A stretch of DNA of 64,000 nucleotides, taken from positions 1 through 64,000 of the forward strand of contig NZ_BMTW01000005.1 of the NCBI RefSeq assembly GCF_014649875.1, in the 5' to 3' direction. The notes beneath the pieces were generated by a model that ran no database searches, was not told where the DNA came from, and worked only from the letters and a program-made list of their open reading frames with translations. The translations under genes were made by a program, and so were the position numbers. Within the stretch, counting starts at the first letter, position 1. Every line of letters begins with the position of its first letter. Shown here piece by piece: positions 1 through 8,433 of this stretch. The stretch comes from Streptomyces rubiginosohelvolus. GTDB taxonomy: Bacteria; Actinomycetota; Actinomycetes; Streptomycetales; Streptomycetaceae.

Positions 1-170
1 CCCCCACGGACCCCACCCCGACCCCCACCGACCCCACCCCGACCCCGACGGACCCCACCCCGACGCCCACGGACCCCACTCCGTCCCCGACGGAGCCGAC
101 GCCCACCCCCACCGACCCCACCGACCCCACCGCGACCCCCACCGACCCCACGCCGACCCCCACCCACCAC
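1..170 (+). repeat. Tandem repeat coding for a PTDPTPT-type stalk
   Basis: The stretch consists of near-identical short units built from CCCACGGACCCCACCCCGAC-like sequence, in frame with the surface-protein gene. The period varies between 12 and 24 bases, as expected for codon-level expansion of a Pro-Thr-Asp linker. Such runs are prone to slippage and assembly collapse, so the true copy number may differ. Confidence 0.75.
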
Positions 171-329
171 TCGCCGCGCCCCACGCACTCGCCGAGTCAC
201 CCGGGTGAGCTGCCCGACACCGGCTCCCGGGGCGGCGAATGGATCATCGGGTCCATCGCGGCAGCGCTGGTGGCCGCCGGCGGTACGGTCCTCGTGGCCA
301 CGCGCAGGGCTCGTCGCCGCACCTACTGA
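1..329 (+). CDS. LPXTG-type cell-surface protein, C-terminal part (partial)
   Basis: Only the 3' end of the gene is in the window; the reading frame is open from base 3 to a TGA at 327-329. The visible protein begins with a Pro/Thr/Asp-rich tandem repeat (units such as PTDPTPT) to about base 170, a typical wall-spanning stalk. An LPDTG motif follows at 210-224, then a hydrophobic segment (IIGSIAAALVAAGGTVLVA) and a basic tail ending RRARRRTY. LPXTG, hydrophobic stretch and positive tail together form a sortase sorting signal, so the protein is probably anchored covalently to peptidoglycan. The functional N-terminal domain lies outside the window, so the biological role cannot be stated. Confidence 0.85.
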   Translation, partial: PTDPTPTPTDPTPTPTDPTPTPTDPTPSPTEPTPTPTDPTDPTATPTDPTPTPTHHSPRPTHSPSHPGELPDTGSRGGEWIIGSIAAALVAAGGTVLVATRRARRRTY

Positions 330-356
330 CCGGCACGCGGCCGTGCCCGTTAGCGT
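326..356 (+). promoter_or_regulatory. Candidate promoter giving a leaderless DUF952 mRNA
   Basis: TAGCGT at 351-356 fits the actinobacterial -10 pattern TAnnnT. CTGACC at 326-331, overlapping the upstream stop codon, could serve as the -35 element with a 19-base spacer. The predicted transcription start falls on or next to the ATG at 363, and no ribosome-binding sequence precedes that ATG. This is inference from spacing only. Confidence 0.4.
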
Positions 357-362
357 GGTTCG

Positions 363-722
363 ATGACCGAACCGCTGCTGCACCTCGCCGAAGCACCTCT
401 GTGGGAGGCGGCCCGGGGGACAGGGACGTACGAGATGTCCACCCGCGGCCGCACCCTCCAGGAGGAGGGCTTCATCCACCTCTCGCTGCCCCGCCAACTC
501 CCCGGTGTGGCCCGGATGCTGTACGGAGGCGACGACCGGGACCTCGTGGTCCTGGTCGTCGACCCCGCCCGCCTCGCCGACCCCGTCCGGTTCGAGGCGA
601 TGAAGCCCGGCGGCGAGGAGTTCCCGCACCTGTACGGACCGCTCCCCGTGAGCGCGGTCGTCCAGGTGCGGCCCCTTGACGACTGGTACCACGACCGACG
701 AGAGGAAGACGAACCCCAGTGA
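363..722 (+). CDS. DUF952 family protein
   Basis: This 119-residue protein has the DUF952 layout: an N-terminal HLAEAPLWEAA strand/helix, the GFIHLSLP motif near residues 36-43, the central YGGDDRDLVVLVVD strand and the EFPHLYGPLP motif near residue 86. The family is small, cytosolic and of unknown biochemical role. No Shine-Dalgarno sequence is visible; a TAGCGT hexamer ends seven bases before the ATG, so a leaderless start is likely. The stop overlaps the GTG start of the next gene (GTGA), indicating translational coupling with the reductase downstream. Confidence 0.85.
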   Translation: MTEPLLHLAEAPLWEAARGTGTYEMSTRGRTLQEEGFIHLSLPRQLPGVARMLYGGDDRDLVVLVVDPARLADPVRFEAMKPGGEEFPHLYGPLPVSAVVQVRPLDDWYHDRREEDEPQ

Positions 723-1600
723 TCGGCCCCCTCACCGCGGTGACCGGAGCGAGCGGAGCGGTCGGCGGCCGGGTCGCCCGACGGCTGGCCCGGACCGGCG
801 TCCCCGTACGGCTCCTCGGCCGCGACCCCGCCCGGCTGCCCGACGTGCCCGGCGCCGACCATGCGCCCGCCGCCCCCTACGGCGACGGGGAGGCCATGCG
901 CCGGGCCCTCGACGGAGCCCACACCCTGTTTCTGGTCTCCGCCCACGAAAGCCCCCACCGGGTCCGTGAGCACACCACCGCGATCGACGCCGCCGTGGCC
1001 GTGGGGGTGGAGCGGATCGTGTACGTCTCTTTCCAAGGCGCCGCCCCCGACGCCACGTTCACCTTCGCCCGCGACCACTGGGACACCGAGGCCCACATCC
1101 GTACGGCCGAGATCCGCCACACCTTCCTGCGGGACAACTGGTACCTCGCGGGGCTGCCCGCGATGACCGGGACCGACGGCGTCCTGCGCGGACCCGGTGG
1201 CGACGGGCGGGTGGCGGCCGTCGCCCACGAGGACATCGCCGACGCGGCGGCGGCCGTGCTGCTGGACGAGGGCACGGACCACGACGACCGGGTCTACGAC
1301 CTCACCGGACCCGAGGCGTTCACCCTCGCCGAGGCCGCCGACGAACTGAGCCGGGTCACCGGGCGGCCCGTCGTCTACGTCCCCGAGACCCGGGAGGAGG
1401 CCTACGCCTCCCGGGCCGGCTACGGGGCCGAGGACTGGGAGGTGGCCGGCTGGGTCACCTCGTACGAGGCCATCGCGCGCGGTGAACTGGCCGCCGTCTC
1501 CGACGCGGTGCCCACGCTCACCGGGCGCCCGGCGCAGAGCTTCGCCCAGTTCCTGGTGGAGAACCCGGACAGCTACCGCCATCTGCTCCCCGGCGGCTGA
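719..1600 (+). CDS. NmrA-like NAD(P)-binding oxidoreductase (atypical SDR)
   Basis: The 293-residue product opens with a Rossmann nucleotide-binding motif, TGASGAVGGRVARRL at about residues 8-22, with LLGRD at the end of the second strand. This is characteristic of NmrA/azoreductase-like atypical short-chain dehydrogenases (QorB and SDR5 groups). The middle reads VGVERIVYVSFQGAAPDATF, where the canonical YxxxK is not evident, as is common in this subfamily. The GTG start overlaps the stop of the DUF952 gene. The likely role is an NAD(P)H-dependent reductase or a redox-sensing protein; the substrate is unknown. Confidence 0.82.
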   Translation: MIGPLTAVTGASGAVGGRVARRLARTGVPVRLLGRDPARLPDVPGADHAPAAPYGDGEAMRRALDGAHTLFLVSAHESPHRVREHTTAIDAAVAVGVERIVYVSFQGAAPDATFTFARDHWDTEAHIRTAEIRHTFLRDNWYLAGLPAMTGTDGVLRGPGGDGRVAAVAHEDIADAAAAVLLDEGTDHDDRVYDLTGPEAFTLAEAADELSRVTGRPVVYVPETREEAYASRAGYGAEDWEVAGWVTSYEAIARGELAAVSDAVPTLTGRPAQSFAQFLVENPDSYRHLLPGG

Positions 1601-1619
1601 CCGGCGGGCCCACCCCGGC

Positions 1620-2831
1620 TCACCGCCACGGGATGTGCTTCCACGGACTGCCCTCGCTCTCCGTCAGCAGACGGTGGGCGAGGACGTTCTGTTCGTAGAA
1701 CGGCCCGTACTCCTCCTCGTCGAACCGCAGCACCCGCCCCAGCGCGTACCCCGCGGAGAACTCCTCCCACGAGCGGTGGGCCGACTTGCTCAGCGCCCCG
1801 GCGTACACGATCGCCGCCTCCGCGTCGGCCGGGCCGCAGAACCGCGCCGACAGCCCCCAGCGCGCCAGGTTCACCGCGCGCCCGTAGTCGTACGCGACCG
1901 TCGTGCGCACCCGGCCGTCCGGCGGCAGCAGCCCGTCCGCACGGAACCGGGCCTCGTAGCGCATGATCCGGCGCACCAGGTCCTCGATGCCCTTGACCGT
2001 GCTCGCTCCGGCCCCGAGGTCCTGGGCGTGCCCGGCGGCGGTCTCCCGCCACTGATCGGCCGAGGGCAGCTCGCCGATCGCCGCCGCCAGCTGCTCGCGG
2101 ACGCGCAGCGCGAAGTCCGGTTCCGGCGGGCTGTTGGCCGCGTCCAGCAGGAAGTCCAGCTGCCGGCGCCACCCCTCGTGGTCGGTGATACCCCAGGAGT
2201 CGCGGAGCTGCTCGCGCTCGTCGACGTACTCGCGGTAGACGGTGCCGATCTCGTTCCACGGCACGGCGTTCCCGATCGCCAGGTGCACCCCGCAGGCCAG
2301 CCCGTACGCCAGCGGGCCGTGCAGCGCGCCGTGCCGCAGTGCGACGAGGCGGTTGGCGGAGGTCCGGTCGTTCTCCGCGTACGCCCGCTGCCACAGCGCC
2401 AGGTCGGGCGGGGCGGTGGGCAGCAGCAACTGACCCGGTGTTCCCACGTTCACGCCCAGCCACACCTGCGGATCACTCCAGCCGAACTCCGCGACCCACC
2501 GCAGCGAGACCCCGCGGAAGACCCAGTCCGGGTGCCAGGCGGGCAGCATGCCCCGGGTGAGGAGCGGCCGGCAGACGAAGCCCGCCGGGTCGATGTGCCG
2601 CCGCCACATCACGGTGTCCGGGTCGGCGTCCACCTCGGCGCGCGGGGCCGGGATGTACAGCTCGGTCCCGGCCAGCGCGGACAGCTGGCCGCGCACGTCG
2701 CCGCGCAGGGCGGCCTCGTGGAGGAGCTGTTCGGTCTCGGACGGCGGGATCCAGGGGGCGGGGGCCCAGAGTGCGGCGGCGGGCGCGCCCGGGGCCGGGG
2801 GAGCGGCGTGCGGGTCCGGGGTCGGGTTCAT
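1620..2831 (-). CDS. DUF1266 domain protein, copy 2
   Basis: This 403-residue protein is paralogous to the gene immediately upstream. Shared landmarks are an FxCRPLLTRGMLPAWHPDWVFR block, HGPLAYGLACGVHLAIGN, the W..IG..Y..Y module with SWGI, and the YDYGRAVNLARWGL motif near the C-terminus followed by a YALGR helix. The DUF1266 family has no assigned activity; the conserved Trp/Arg-rich helices suggest a binding fold. The ATG overlaps the stop of the first copy (ATGA), so both are made from one mRNA. The N-terminus is a Pro/Ala-rich flexible segment of about 40 residues. Confidence 0.8.
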   Translation of the reverse strand: MNPTPDPHAAPPAPGAPAAALWAPAPWIPPSETEQLLHEAALRGDVRGQLSALAGTELYIPAPRAEVDADPDTVMWRRHIDPAGFVCRPLLTRGMLPAWHPDWVFRGVSLRWVAEFGWSDPQVWLGVNVGTPGQLLLPTAPPDLALWQRAYAENDRTSANRLVALRHGALHGPLAYGLACGVHLAIGNAVPWNEIGTVYREYVDEREQLRDSWGITDHEGWRRQLDFLLDAANSPPEPDFALRVREQLAAAIGELPSADQWRETAAGHAQDLGAGASTVKGIEDLVRRIMRYEARFRADGLLPPDGRVRTTVAYDYGRAVNLARWGLSARFCGPADAEAAIVYAGALSKSAHRSWEEFSAGYALGRVLRFDEEEYGPFYEQNVLAHRLLTESEGSPWKHIPWR

Positions 2832-4015
2832 GAGGTTCCTGACCAGGGGAGGTTCCGGTAGGGGCTTGCAGGGTCCTGGGTCAGGGTGCGGTGCTCGGCG
2901 AGCGACTGCCGGTAGGTGGCCTCCGCCGCCTCCGGGCCGTCGTCCTCCGCGCGGTGGACCAGCCGGGCCATGAGGTAGCCGAGGGAGAAGTCCGGCCAGG
3001 AGGAGTAGGCGCTCCGCGCGAGTTCGCCGAGGTGCAGGACGTCCTGCTCGGCCTCGTACGGATCGGTGTACCGGGCGCCGAGCGCGAGCCGTACGACGTT
3101 GACCGCCCGGCCGAGATCGAAGGCGGCAAGGGTGTCGACGCGGCCGTCCGGGGCCAGCGCGCCGTCGGTCCGGAGCTTGTCCTCGTACAGGGTGATCCAT
3201 CGCAACGACCGTTCCGCCAGCGCCCGGTCGTCGGCGTCCCGCGCGGTGAACGCCCGGCCCACCGCCTCGGCCCACTCCTCGCGCGTCGGCGTCCGCCCCG
3301 TCCTCGCGGCCAGGGTCTGCCGGGCGCGCAGGACGGCTTCCTGGACGCGCCCGACCAGCTGGTTCCTTTTCAGCGACGTGAGGCGGTCGCGGTACTCGGC
3401 GCGGTGCTGGATGCCCCACGGACGGCGCAGCCGGGCGCGGTCCGTCGCGTAGTTCTCGTAGGCGGCGCCGAGCCGGTTCCAGATCAGGCCGTTGGTGACG
3501 GCCAGATGGGCGCCGAGCGCCAGACCGTGGGGAAGCGGACCGTGCAGGGGCCCGCCGCTGTCGGTGAGCAGCATCCCCCGCTCGGGCCCGCCGAGGCGTT
3601 CGGCGGCCTTCAGCCAGGCCTTGAGGCGGCCCGGCCGGGCGTCGGCCATCGCCGCGTACGGGGTGCCGTGGTTCACCGCCAGCCGCCGCACGTCGTACGG
3701 CCAGGTCCGGGCCAGCTCGTCGAGACCCACCTCGCGGAAGACCCACTCGGGGTGCCAGGGCGGCAGCATGCCCTGGGTCAGGACCGGGACGCAGGTCCGC
3801 CGGGTGGCCTCGTCACGGATCGTGGGCAGCGGGGCCGTCCAGCCGGGGATGTCCGCGTGCAGCCGGGCGACGAGCACGTACAGCCGGGTGCGCGCGAGCA
3901 GCTCCACCACGGCCTCGGCGCTCCCGCCCGCGACCGCCGCGGACAGCGCGCGCTCGATCTCCGTGGGCGGCACCGAACCGACGCCTCCTGTTCCTGCCCC
4001 GTTCCCCGTCGTCAC
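2828..4015 (-). CDS. DUF1266 domain protein, copy 1
   Basis: This 395-residue protein carries the same DUF1266 features as its downstream neighbour: CVPVLTQGMLPPWHPEWVFREV, HGPLPHGLALGAHLAVTNGLIWNRLG, the YATDRARLRRPWGI segment, and a C-terminal FDLGRAVNVVRLALGARY then FSLGYLMARLV. I place the start at the GTG at 4013-4015, which has AGGATCGG upstream. The open frame extends further, but the extra residues overlap the response-regulator gene and look non-coding. The stop overlaps the next start. Forty-three bases separate it from the response regulator, so the pair may belong to the same transcript as the two-component genes. Confidence 0.8.
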   Translation of the reverse strand: MTTGNGAGTGGVGSVPPTEIERALSAAVAGGSAEAVVELLARTRLYVLVARLHADIPGWTAPLPTIRDEATRRTCVPVLTQGMLPPWHPEWVFREVGLDELARTWPYDVRRLAVNHGTPYAAMADARPGRLKAWLKAAERLGGPERGMLLTDSGGPLHGPLPHGLALGAHLAVTNGLIWNRLGAAYENYATDRARLRRPWGIQHRAEYRDRLTSLKRNQLVGRVQEAVLRARQTLAARTGRTPTREEWAEAVGRAFTARDADDRALAERSLRWITLYEDKLRTDGALAPDGRVDTLAAFDLGRAVNVVRLALGARYTDPYEAEQDVLHLGELARSAYSSWPDFSLGYLMARLVHRAEDDGPEAAEATYRQSLAEHRTLTQDPASPYRNLPWSGTS

Positions 4016-4058
4016 GGAGCCGATCCTACGAAACGGGCCCCGCGCCCGGCCCGGGTGG

Positions 4059-4733
4059 TCAGAGGCCCGCCGGGCGCACCAGCCCCGACTCGTACGCGAA
4101 CACCGCCGCCTGGGTCCGGTCGCGGACTCCCAACTTGACCAGGATGCGGCCCACATGGGTCTTCACCGTCTGCTCGGCGACGATCAACTGCCGGGCGATC
4201 TCGGCGTTCGACAGGCCGCCCGCGATCAGCGTCAGCACCTCCGTCTCGCGCTCGGTCAGATCCCCGATCCGCTCCTTGAGCGGCGCGCGGGGCGCCCCGG
4301 CCGTCCGGGAGAACTCCACGATCAGCCGCTTGGTGATGTTGGGGGAGAGCAGCGCATCGCCCGCCGCCACCACCCTTACGGCGTGGGCCAGTTCATCGGC
4401 GGAGGCGTCCTTGAGCAGAAAGCCGGAGGCGCCCGCGCGCAGCGCCTCGTACACGTACTCGTCGAGATCGAAGGTGGTCAGGACGAGCACCTTCACCGTC
4501 GAGCCCTCGGGGGAGGTGATCCGCCGGGTCGCCTCGATGCCGCCCAGCTCGGGCATCCGGATGTCCATCAGGACGACGTCCGGGGCGAGTTCGGCGACCT
4601 TGTCGATCGCGTCGAGCCCGTTCACGGCCTGGCCGACGACCTCGATGTCCGGCTCGGCGTTGAGCAGGACCGAGAAGCCCTGGCGGACCATCATCTGGTC
4701 GTCGGCGATCACGGCACGGATGGGTGGAGTCAT
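4059..4733 (-). CDS. NarL/LuxR-family response regulator
   Basis: The 224-residue protein has a receiver domain with acidic DD at residues 11-12, the phospho-acceptor Asp57 in VVLMDIRMP and the conserved TTF and K (SGFLLKD) positions. A LuxR-type helix-turn-helix follows at about residues 155-205 (LTERETEVLTLIAGGLSNAEIA, then VAEQTVKTHVGRILVKLGVRDR). It should bind DNA on phosphorylation by the kinase encoded just upstream; their ORFs overlap by ATGA. Gene context with the hydrolase, acyltransferase and DUF1266 genes suggests local control of an envelope function, but targets are unknown. Confidence 0.93.
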   Translation of the reverse strand: MTPPIRAVIADDQMMVRQGFSVLLNAEPDIEVVGQAVNGLDAIDKVAELAPDVVLMDIRMPELGGIEATRRITSPEGSTVKVLVLTTFDLDEYVYEALRAGASGFLLKDASADELAHAVRVVAAGDALLSPNITKRLIVEFSRTAGAPRAPLKERIGDLTERETEVLTLIAGGLSNAEIARQLIVAEQTVKTHVGRILVKLGVRDRTQAAVFAYESGLVRPAGL

Positions 4734-6124
4734 CGGGCTTCCTCGGTCGTCCGGGTTGTCTGCGTGCTGGTGGGGAGAATCGCGGTGACCTCCCAGCCGC
4801 CGTCGGGCGTGGGGCCGGTGGCCAGCTCGCCGCCGAGCATCGCGGCTCGCTCACGCATCCCGAGCAGACCGTGGCGTACGCCGGGGGAGGGGGCGGCCGC
4901 GTGGTCGGGCGCGGAGTTGACGACCCGGACGGTCAGCCCGGTGGGCCGGTGGCCGATCACCACCTCGGCGCTCGCCCCGGGCGCGTGGCGCATCACGTTG
5001 CTCAGGGACTCCTGCACGATGCGGTACGCGGACAACTCGACGCCCGGCGGGAGGGGGCGGGGTTCGCCGGTGGTGGAGCGGGTGACGGCGAGCCCGGCGG
5101 AACGCACGGTGGCGACCAGCTCGCCGAGCCGGTCGAGACCGGGCTGCGGGGCATGCCGCGTACTCTGCGCGGGCGCGTCCTCCGAGCGCAGGACGCCCAG
5201 CACCCGGCGCAGTTCGGCGAGGGCTTCGAGCGCGTTCTCGCGGATGCCGGTCAGATTCTCCCGCAGCTCGTCGGTGGGGTTCTCCACCAAGTGCGGGGCG
5301 ACCTGCGCCTGGATGGAGATCACCGACATGTGATGGGCGACCACGTCGTGCAGCTCCCGGGCGATCCGGTTGCGCTCCTCCAGCAGGGTGCGCCGCGCCC
5401 GCTCCTCGGCCGTCAACTCGGCCTGGACGACGAGGTCCTTACGGGCGAGGCGCAGGCTGCGCAGCGCGGTGCCGAGCACGATCGCGGTGGCGAACACGAG
5501 CGCGGACGCGGCGAGGCCCACATGAGGCAGCGACGGCGTACGCAGGGCCAGGAACAGCGACAGCGCCATCGACAGCGCCAGCGCGGTCACCGCCCGGCGA
5601 GGCCGCACGCGCAGCGCCAGCAGGAACAAGGCACCGCCCAGCAACCCCACCCCCGCGAAGGGGGTGGGGTACAGGACCTGAGGAGTCAGGGGGACCATGC
5701 TGACCAGCGGGTACGGGAGTTCTGACGGCGCGCCCGCCACGATGACCAGCATCGCCACCGCCGTCAGACCGGTCGCCGCCCACCACGCCCCCACCGGTCG
5801 GACCATCCCGGCCACCAGAGCCGCGGCCTGGGCGACGGCCACCAGCACCGCCAGGCCGCTGACCTCGGCCCCGTGCGGGGTGAGTTCGACGGTACGGATC
5901 ACCATGGCGCCGATCGCGGCGAACACCAGCGCCACCAGGAACACCGGCCGCCACACCGGCGCGCCGGGCTCACCCATACGCGGCACCCGGTCCGCGGGCG
6001 CCGCCCACAACTCCTCGTACAGCGCACGTGGCGCACGGCGCACCGCCGCCCGCAGGCGCTCCGCTCTCGATGGCGTCACGGCCCCCACCGCCCCCTCGGC
6101 TCCGTTCGCGCTCAGACTAGGCAC
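4730..6124 (-). CDS. NarL-type sensor histidine kinase
   Basis: This 464-residue kinase has about five hydrophobic segments between residues 50 and 215, then a HisKA_3 phospho-acceptor motif RNRIARELHDVVAHHMSVI and a GHKL ATPase domain with YRIVQESLSNVMRHAPGA (N box) and HGLLGMRERAAMLGG (G box). It should autophosphorylate and pass phosphate to the downstream regulator. The frame opens at a GTG (6122-6124) overlapping the acyltransferase stop by eight bases; a second in-frame GTG at 6077-6079 is an alternative. The membrane part has no recognisable extracytoplasmic sensor domain. Confidence 0.9.
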   Translation of the reverse strand: MPSLSANGAEGAVGAVTPSRAERLRAAVRRAPRALYEELWAAPADRVPRMGEPGAPVWRPVFLVALVFAAIGAMVIRTVELTPHGAEVSGLAVLVAVAQAAALVAGMVRPVGAWWAATGLTAVAMLVIVAGAPSELPYPLVSMVPLTPQVLYPTPFAGVGLLGGALFLLALRVRPRRAVTALALSMALSLFLALRTPSLPHVGLAASALVFATAIVLGTALRSLRLARKDLVVQAELTAEERARRTLLEERNRIARELHDVVAHHMSVISIQAQVAPHLVENPTDELRENLTGIRENALEALAELRRVLGVLRSEDAPAQSTRHAPQPGLDRLGELVATVRSAGLAVTRSTTGEPRPLPPGVELSAYRIVQESLSNVMRHAPGASAEVVIGHRPTGLTVRVVNSAPDHAAAPSPGVRHGLLGMRERAAMLGGELATGPTPDGGWEVTAILPTSTQTTRTTEEAR

Positions 6125-7289
6125 GTCGCGCCCATCCCTTCCGCTCGGGGGCGGATTCCCGTACGACGAGGGAGCCCCCGCCGCCGCGCCGCCCGCCCTG
6201 CTCGTAACTCCGGAACACCGCCCAGCACCCCAGCAGCGCCAGGGCGAACACCGGCAGCCAGAGCAACCGGGCGACCACCCAGCCGGGCCCCTCGGGCACG
6301 GTGTGCAGCCCCGGCAGCGGGCCGTCCGCGAGCAGCAGCGTGCTCGTCGTCACGACGATCATCGCGGTCTGGTGCCAGAGGAACACGGTCATCGCCGCCA
6401 GGTTCACCACCGCCACCACCGCCCACGCTGCGGGCCTGCGCAGCACCCGCCGCAGCGGTCCGAGCAGCAGCAGCGCCGCCCCGCACTGGGCCAGGCCGAA
6501 GGTGACGGCGGCCAGGCTCGGCGGGTCCAGATTCGACATCCGGCCGCCCGGAACGCCGACCATGGAGGCCGGATAGCCGGCCCACAGCACGAGGGCGGCG
6601 GCCGCCGTCGCCCCGCCGAGCAGCAGTGCCCAGCGGCTCGTCCGGCCGCGCAGCCCGCCCCGGGCGACCAGCGCCCCCAGGCAGTAGGGCACCAGCCACC
6701 CCGCGACCACGTTGACCCACCCCAGCTCGCGCGGGCCGTCAAGCCCCAGGCGTACGAGGTCGACGTGCAGCACCACCACGAGCGGCCACAGCGGGTGCAG
6801 CCGCGCCACCAGCGGAGTCAGCGCGGTCAGCGCGGCGAAGACCAGCAGAAACCACAGCGGGGACCAGACCAGCTTGCCCAGCGCCCGGACGGTCGACTCG
6901 CCCACCCCGGCCGCCAGCATCGCCGCCGCCGCGAGCGTCCACACCACCAGCACCACCGCCACCGGCCGGAACAGCCGTGCCAGACGGCCGCCCACCCACC
7001 GCCCGTACGGCACACCCCGCTTGCGCGCCGCGTCCCAACTCCGGGCCGCCACCATCCCGCCCACCAGGAAGAACACCGCGAGCGTCTGGAAGACCCAGGA
7101 GACGGGGGTGAGATGGGGCATGGCGGTCAGCGGGCTCGCCCCGCGCACCGTGCCGCTGTCGGCGACCAGCGCGGTCACCAGCCAGTGCCCGCCCAGCACG
7201 CCCAGGATCGCCAGGGCGCGCAGGGCGTCGACGGCCCGGTCGCGGCCGGGCGGGGTGGCGGCCTCGATCCGCGCGACGAGCCCGGTCAT
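6117..7289 (-). CDS. Membrane acyltransferase (acyltransferase-3 family)
   Basis: The 390-residue protein is polytopic with roughly ten membrane helices. It opens with RAVDALRALAILGVLGGHW, the Arg-x(n)-His signature of acyltransferase-3 enzymes, and contains FLVGGMVAARSW and later FLWHQTAMIVVTT. These enzymes move acetyl or other acyl groups across or at the membrane onto glycans, lipids or peptidoglycan. The ATG overlaps the stop of the upstream hydrolase (ATGA) and its own stop overlaps the kinase start, so it is part of a coupled operon. The acceptor substrate cannot be inferred. Confidence 0.82.
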   Translation of the reverse strand: MTGLVARIEAATPPGRDRAVDALRALAILGVLGGHWLVTALVADSGTVRGASPLTAMPHLTPVSWVFQTLAVFFLVGGMVAARSWDAARKRGVPYGRWVGGRLARLFRPVAVVLVVWTLAAAAMLAAGVGESTVRALGKLVWSPLWFLLVFAALTALTPLVARLHPLWPLVVVLHVDLVRLGLDGPRELGWVNVVAGWLVPYCLGALVARGGLRGRTSRWALLLGGATAAAALVLWAGYPASMVGVPGGRMSNLDPPSLAAVTFGLAQCGAALLLLGPLRRVLRRPAAWAVVAVVNLAAMTVFLWHQTAMIVVTTSTLLLADGPLPGLHTVPEGPGWVVARLLWLPVFALALLGCWAVFRSYEQGGRRGGGGSLVVRESAPERKGWARRA

Positions 7290-8251
7290 CGGGAGGCCCC
7301 CGGCGGTTCGGCCCCGGCCACGATCTGGGCGAGGTTCGTCAAGGAACGCGAACCGGGCAGCAGATAGTCGCTGTGGCCGCCGTCGCCCGCGTCGAACACC
7401 TCGGCCCCGAACCGGGCCGCCACCGGATCCGTCCCGAACCCCACCGTGGCGACGAACGGCACCCGCACCCGGACATGGGGCACCCGGGCGATCCAGTCGT
7501 CACCGCCCCGGCCCGCCCAGACCCGCGCACCGGTGCGCAGCGCGGCCACGCTCTCGGCTCCGACTCCGGGGCTGCCGTACAGCACGAGGGCGTCGGCCGC
7601 CGTCCCGGAGGCGGACCGGGCGCAGATCACCGAACCGTACGAGTGGCAGAGCAGGCTGATCCGGGCGGCGGGCCGCACCGCGCGCACCTCGTCCACCAGG
7701 GCGCGCAGCCCCGGCGCGGCCTCGTCGGCGCGCCCGGTCGTCAGGGCGGCCGGGCTGACGGTGGCGGGCGAGCGGTAGCCCAGCCAGGCGAGGACGGCCG
7801 TGCCCCCACCCAACTCCTCGCGCAGGGCCGTCGCGTCGCGCCGGAGCCGCCCGTACGCGTCCAGACCGACACCGGCCCCCGGCACCAGAACCGCGACCCG
7901 CCGAGCCGAGGACAGCTCGCCCACGACCTCCACGCTCCGGCCGCCGTCCCGCCCGTCGAAGGACAGGAACTGCCGCCCGGGCGCTGCCATCGCCCGCAGC
8001 GAGGCCGCCCGCGTCCGGTCCCCGTGCGCGTCCGCCGCCCGTCCGGCCGCCCGGATGTCCCGCCGGCTGACCGCGTACCGCTCCGCCAGCGCCGCCGGGC
8101 TCGCGTCCCGCAGCGGCCCGAGCGCGGTCGGGGCGGGGGCGGGCACGGCGTCGGGCCGGGCCGCGCCGGACACCGGCACGGCCACCGCGAAGGTGACGAG
8201 GGCGGCGAGCAGGGTGCGGCGCAGACGGGGTCTGCGCGGGCGGTCCGCCAT
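7286..8251 (-). CDS. Secreted alpha/beta hydrolase (DUF1023-like)
   Basis: The 321-residue protein starts with a Sec-type signal (RRPRLRRTLLAALVTFAVAVPVSGA). It carries a serine-hydrolase nucleophile elbow, LLCHSYGSVICA, followed by an Asp strand and a C-terminal GGHSDYLLPGS His motif, matching the DUF1023 alpha/beta hydrolases of actinobacteria. It is likely exported and may act on acyl or ester groups. A good ribosome-binding site (GGAAGGA) precedes the ATG. It is the first gene of a coupled set running into the acyltransferase, kinase and regulator, so an acyl-group-related envelope role is a fair inference. Confidence 0.8.
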   Translation of the reverse strand: MADRPRRPRLRRTLLAALVTFAVAVPVSGAARPDAVPAPAPTALGPLRDASPAALAERYAVSRRDIRAAGRAADAHGDRTRAASLRAMAAPGRQFLSFDGRDGGRSVEVVGELSSARRVAVLVPGAGVGLDAYGRLRRDATALREELGGGTAVLAWLGYRSPATVSPAALTTGRADEAAPGLRALVDEVRAVRPAARISLLCHSYGSVICARSASGTAADALVLYGSPGVGAESVAALRTGARVWAGRGGDDWIARVPHVRVRVPFVATVGFGTDPVAARFGAEVFDAGDGGHSDYLLPGSRSLTNLAQIVAGAEPPGASR

Positions 8252-8433
8252 GGGGTGAGGTCCTTCCGTACCAGGGGCAATGCGTGCTTCCGGTACAGAA
8301 GTTATGAACGGGAGCCGGTAGTCGGCGTCCCGCTGGGGAGTGCACCTGCGGGGTGGCTCTCAGGTATGACGCGGGGTAGGGGGCACGGCGTCATCTCAGG
8401 GTCGTACGCCTGGGGGAAAGAGGTGGTGTGCCG

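Noticed and set aside
1..170. Tandem repeats considered as a CRISPR array or satellite
   Set aside because: The units are short, variable and in frame with a Pro/Thr-rich stalk before an LPDTG signal; there are no unique spacers.
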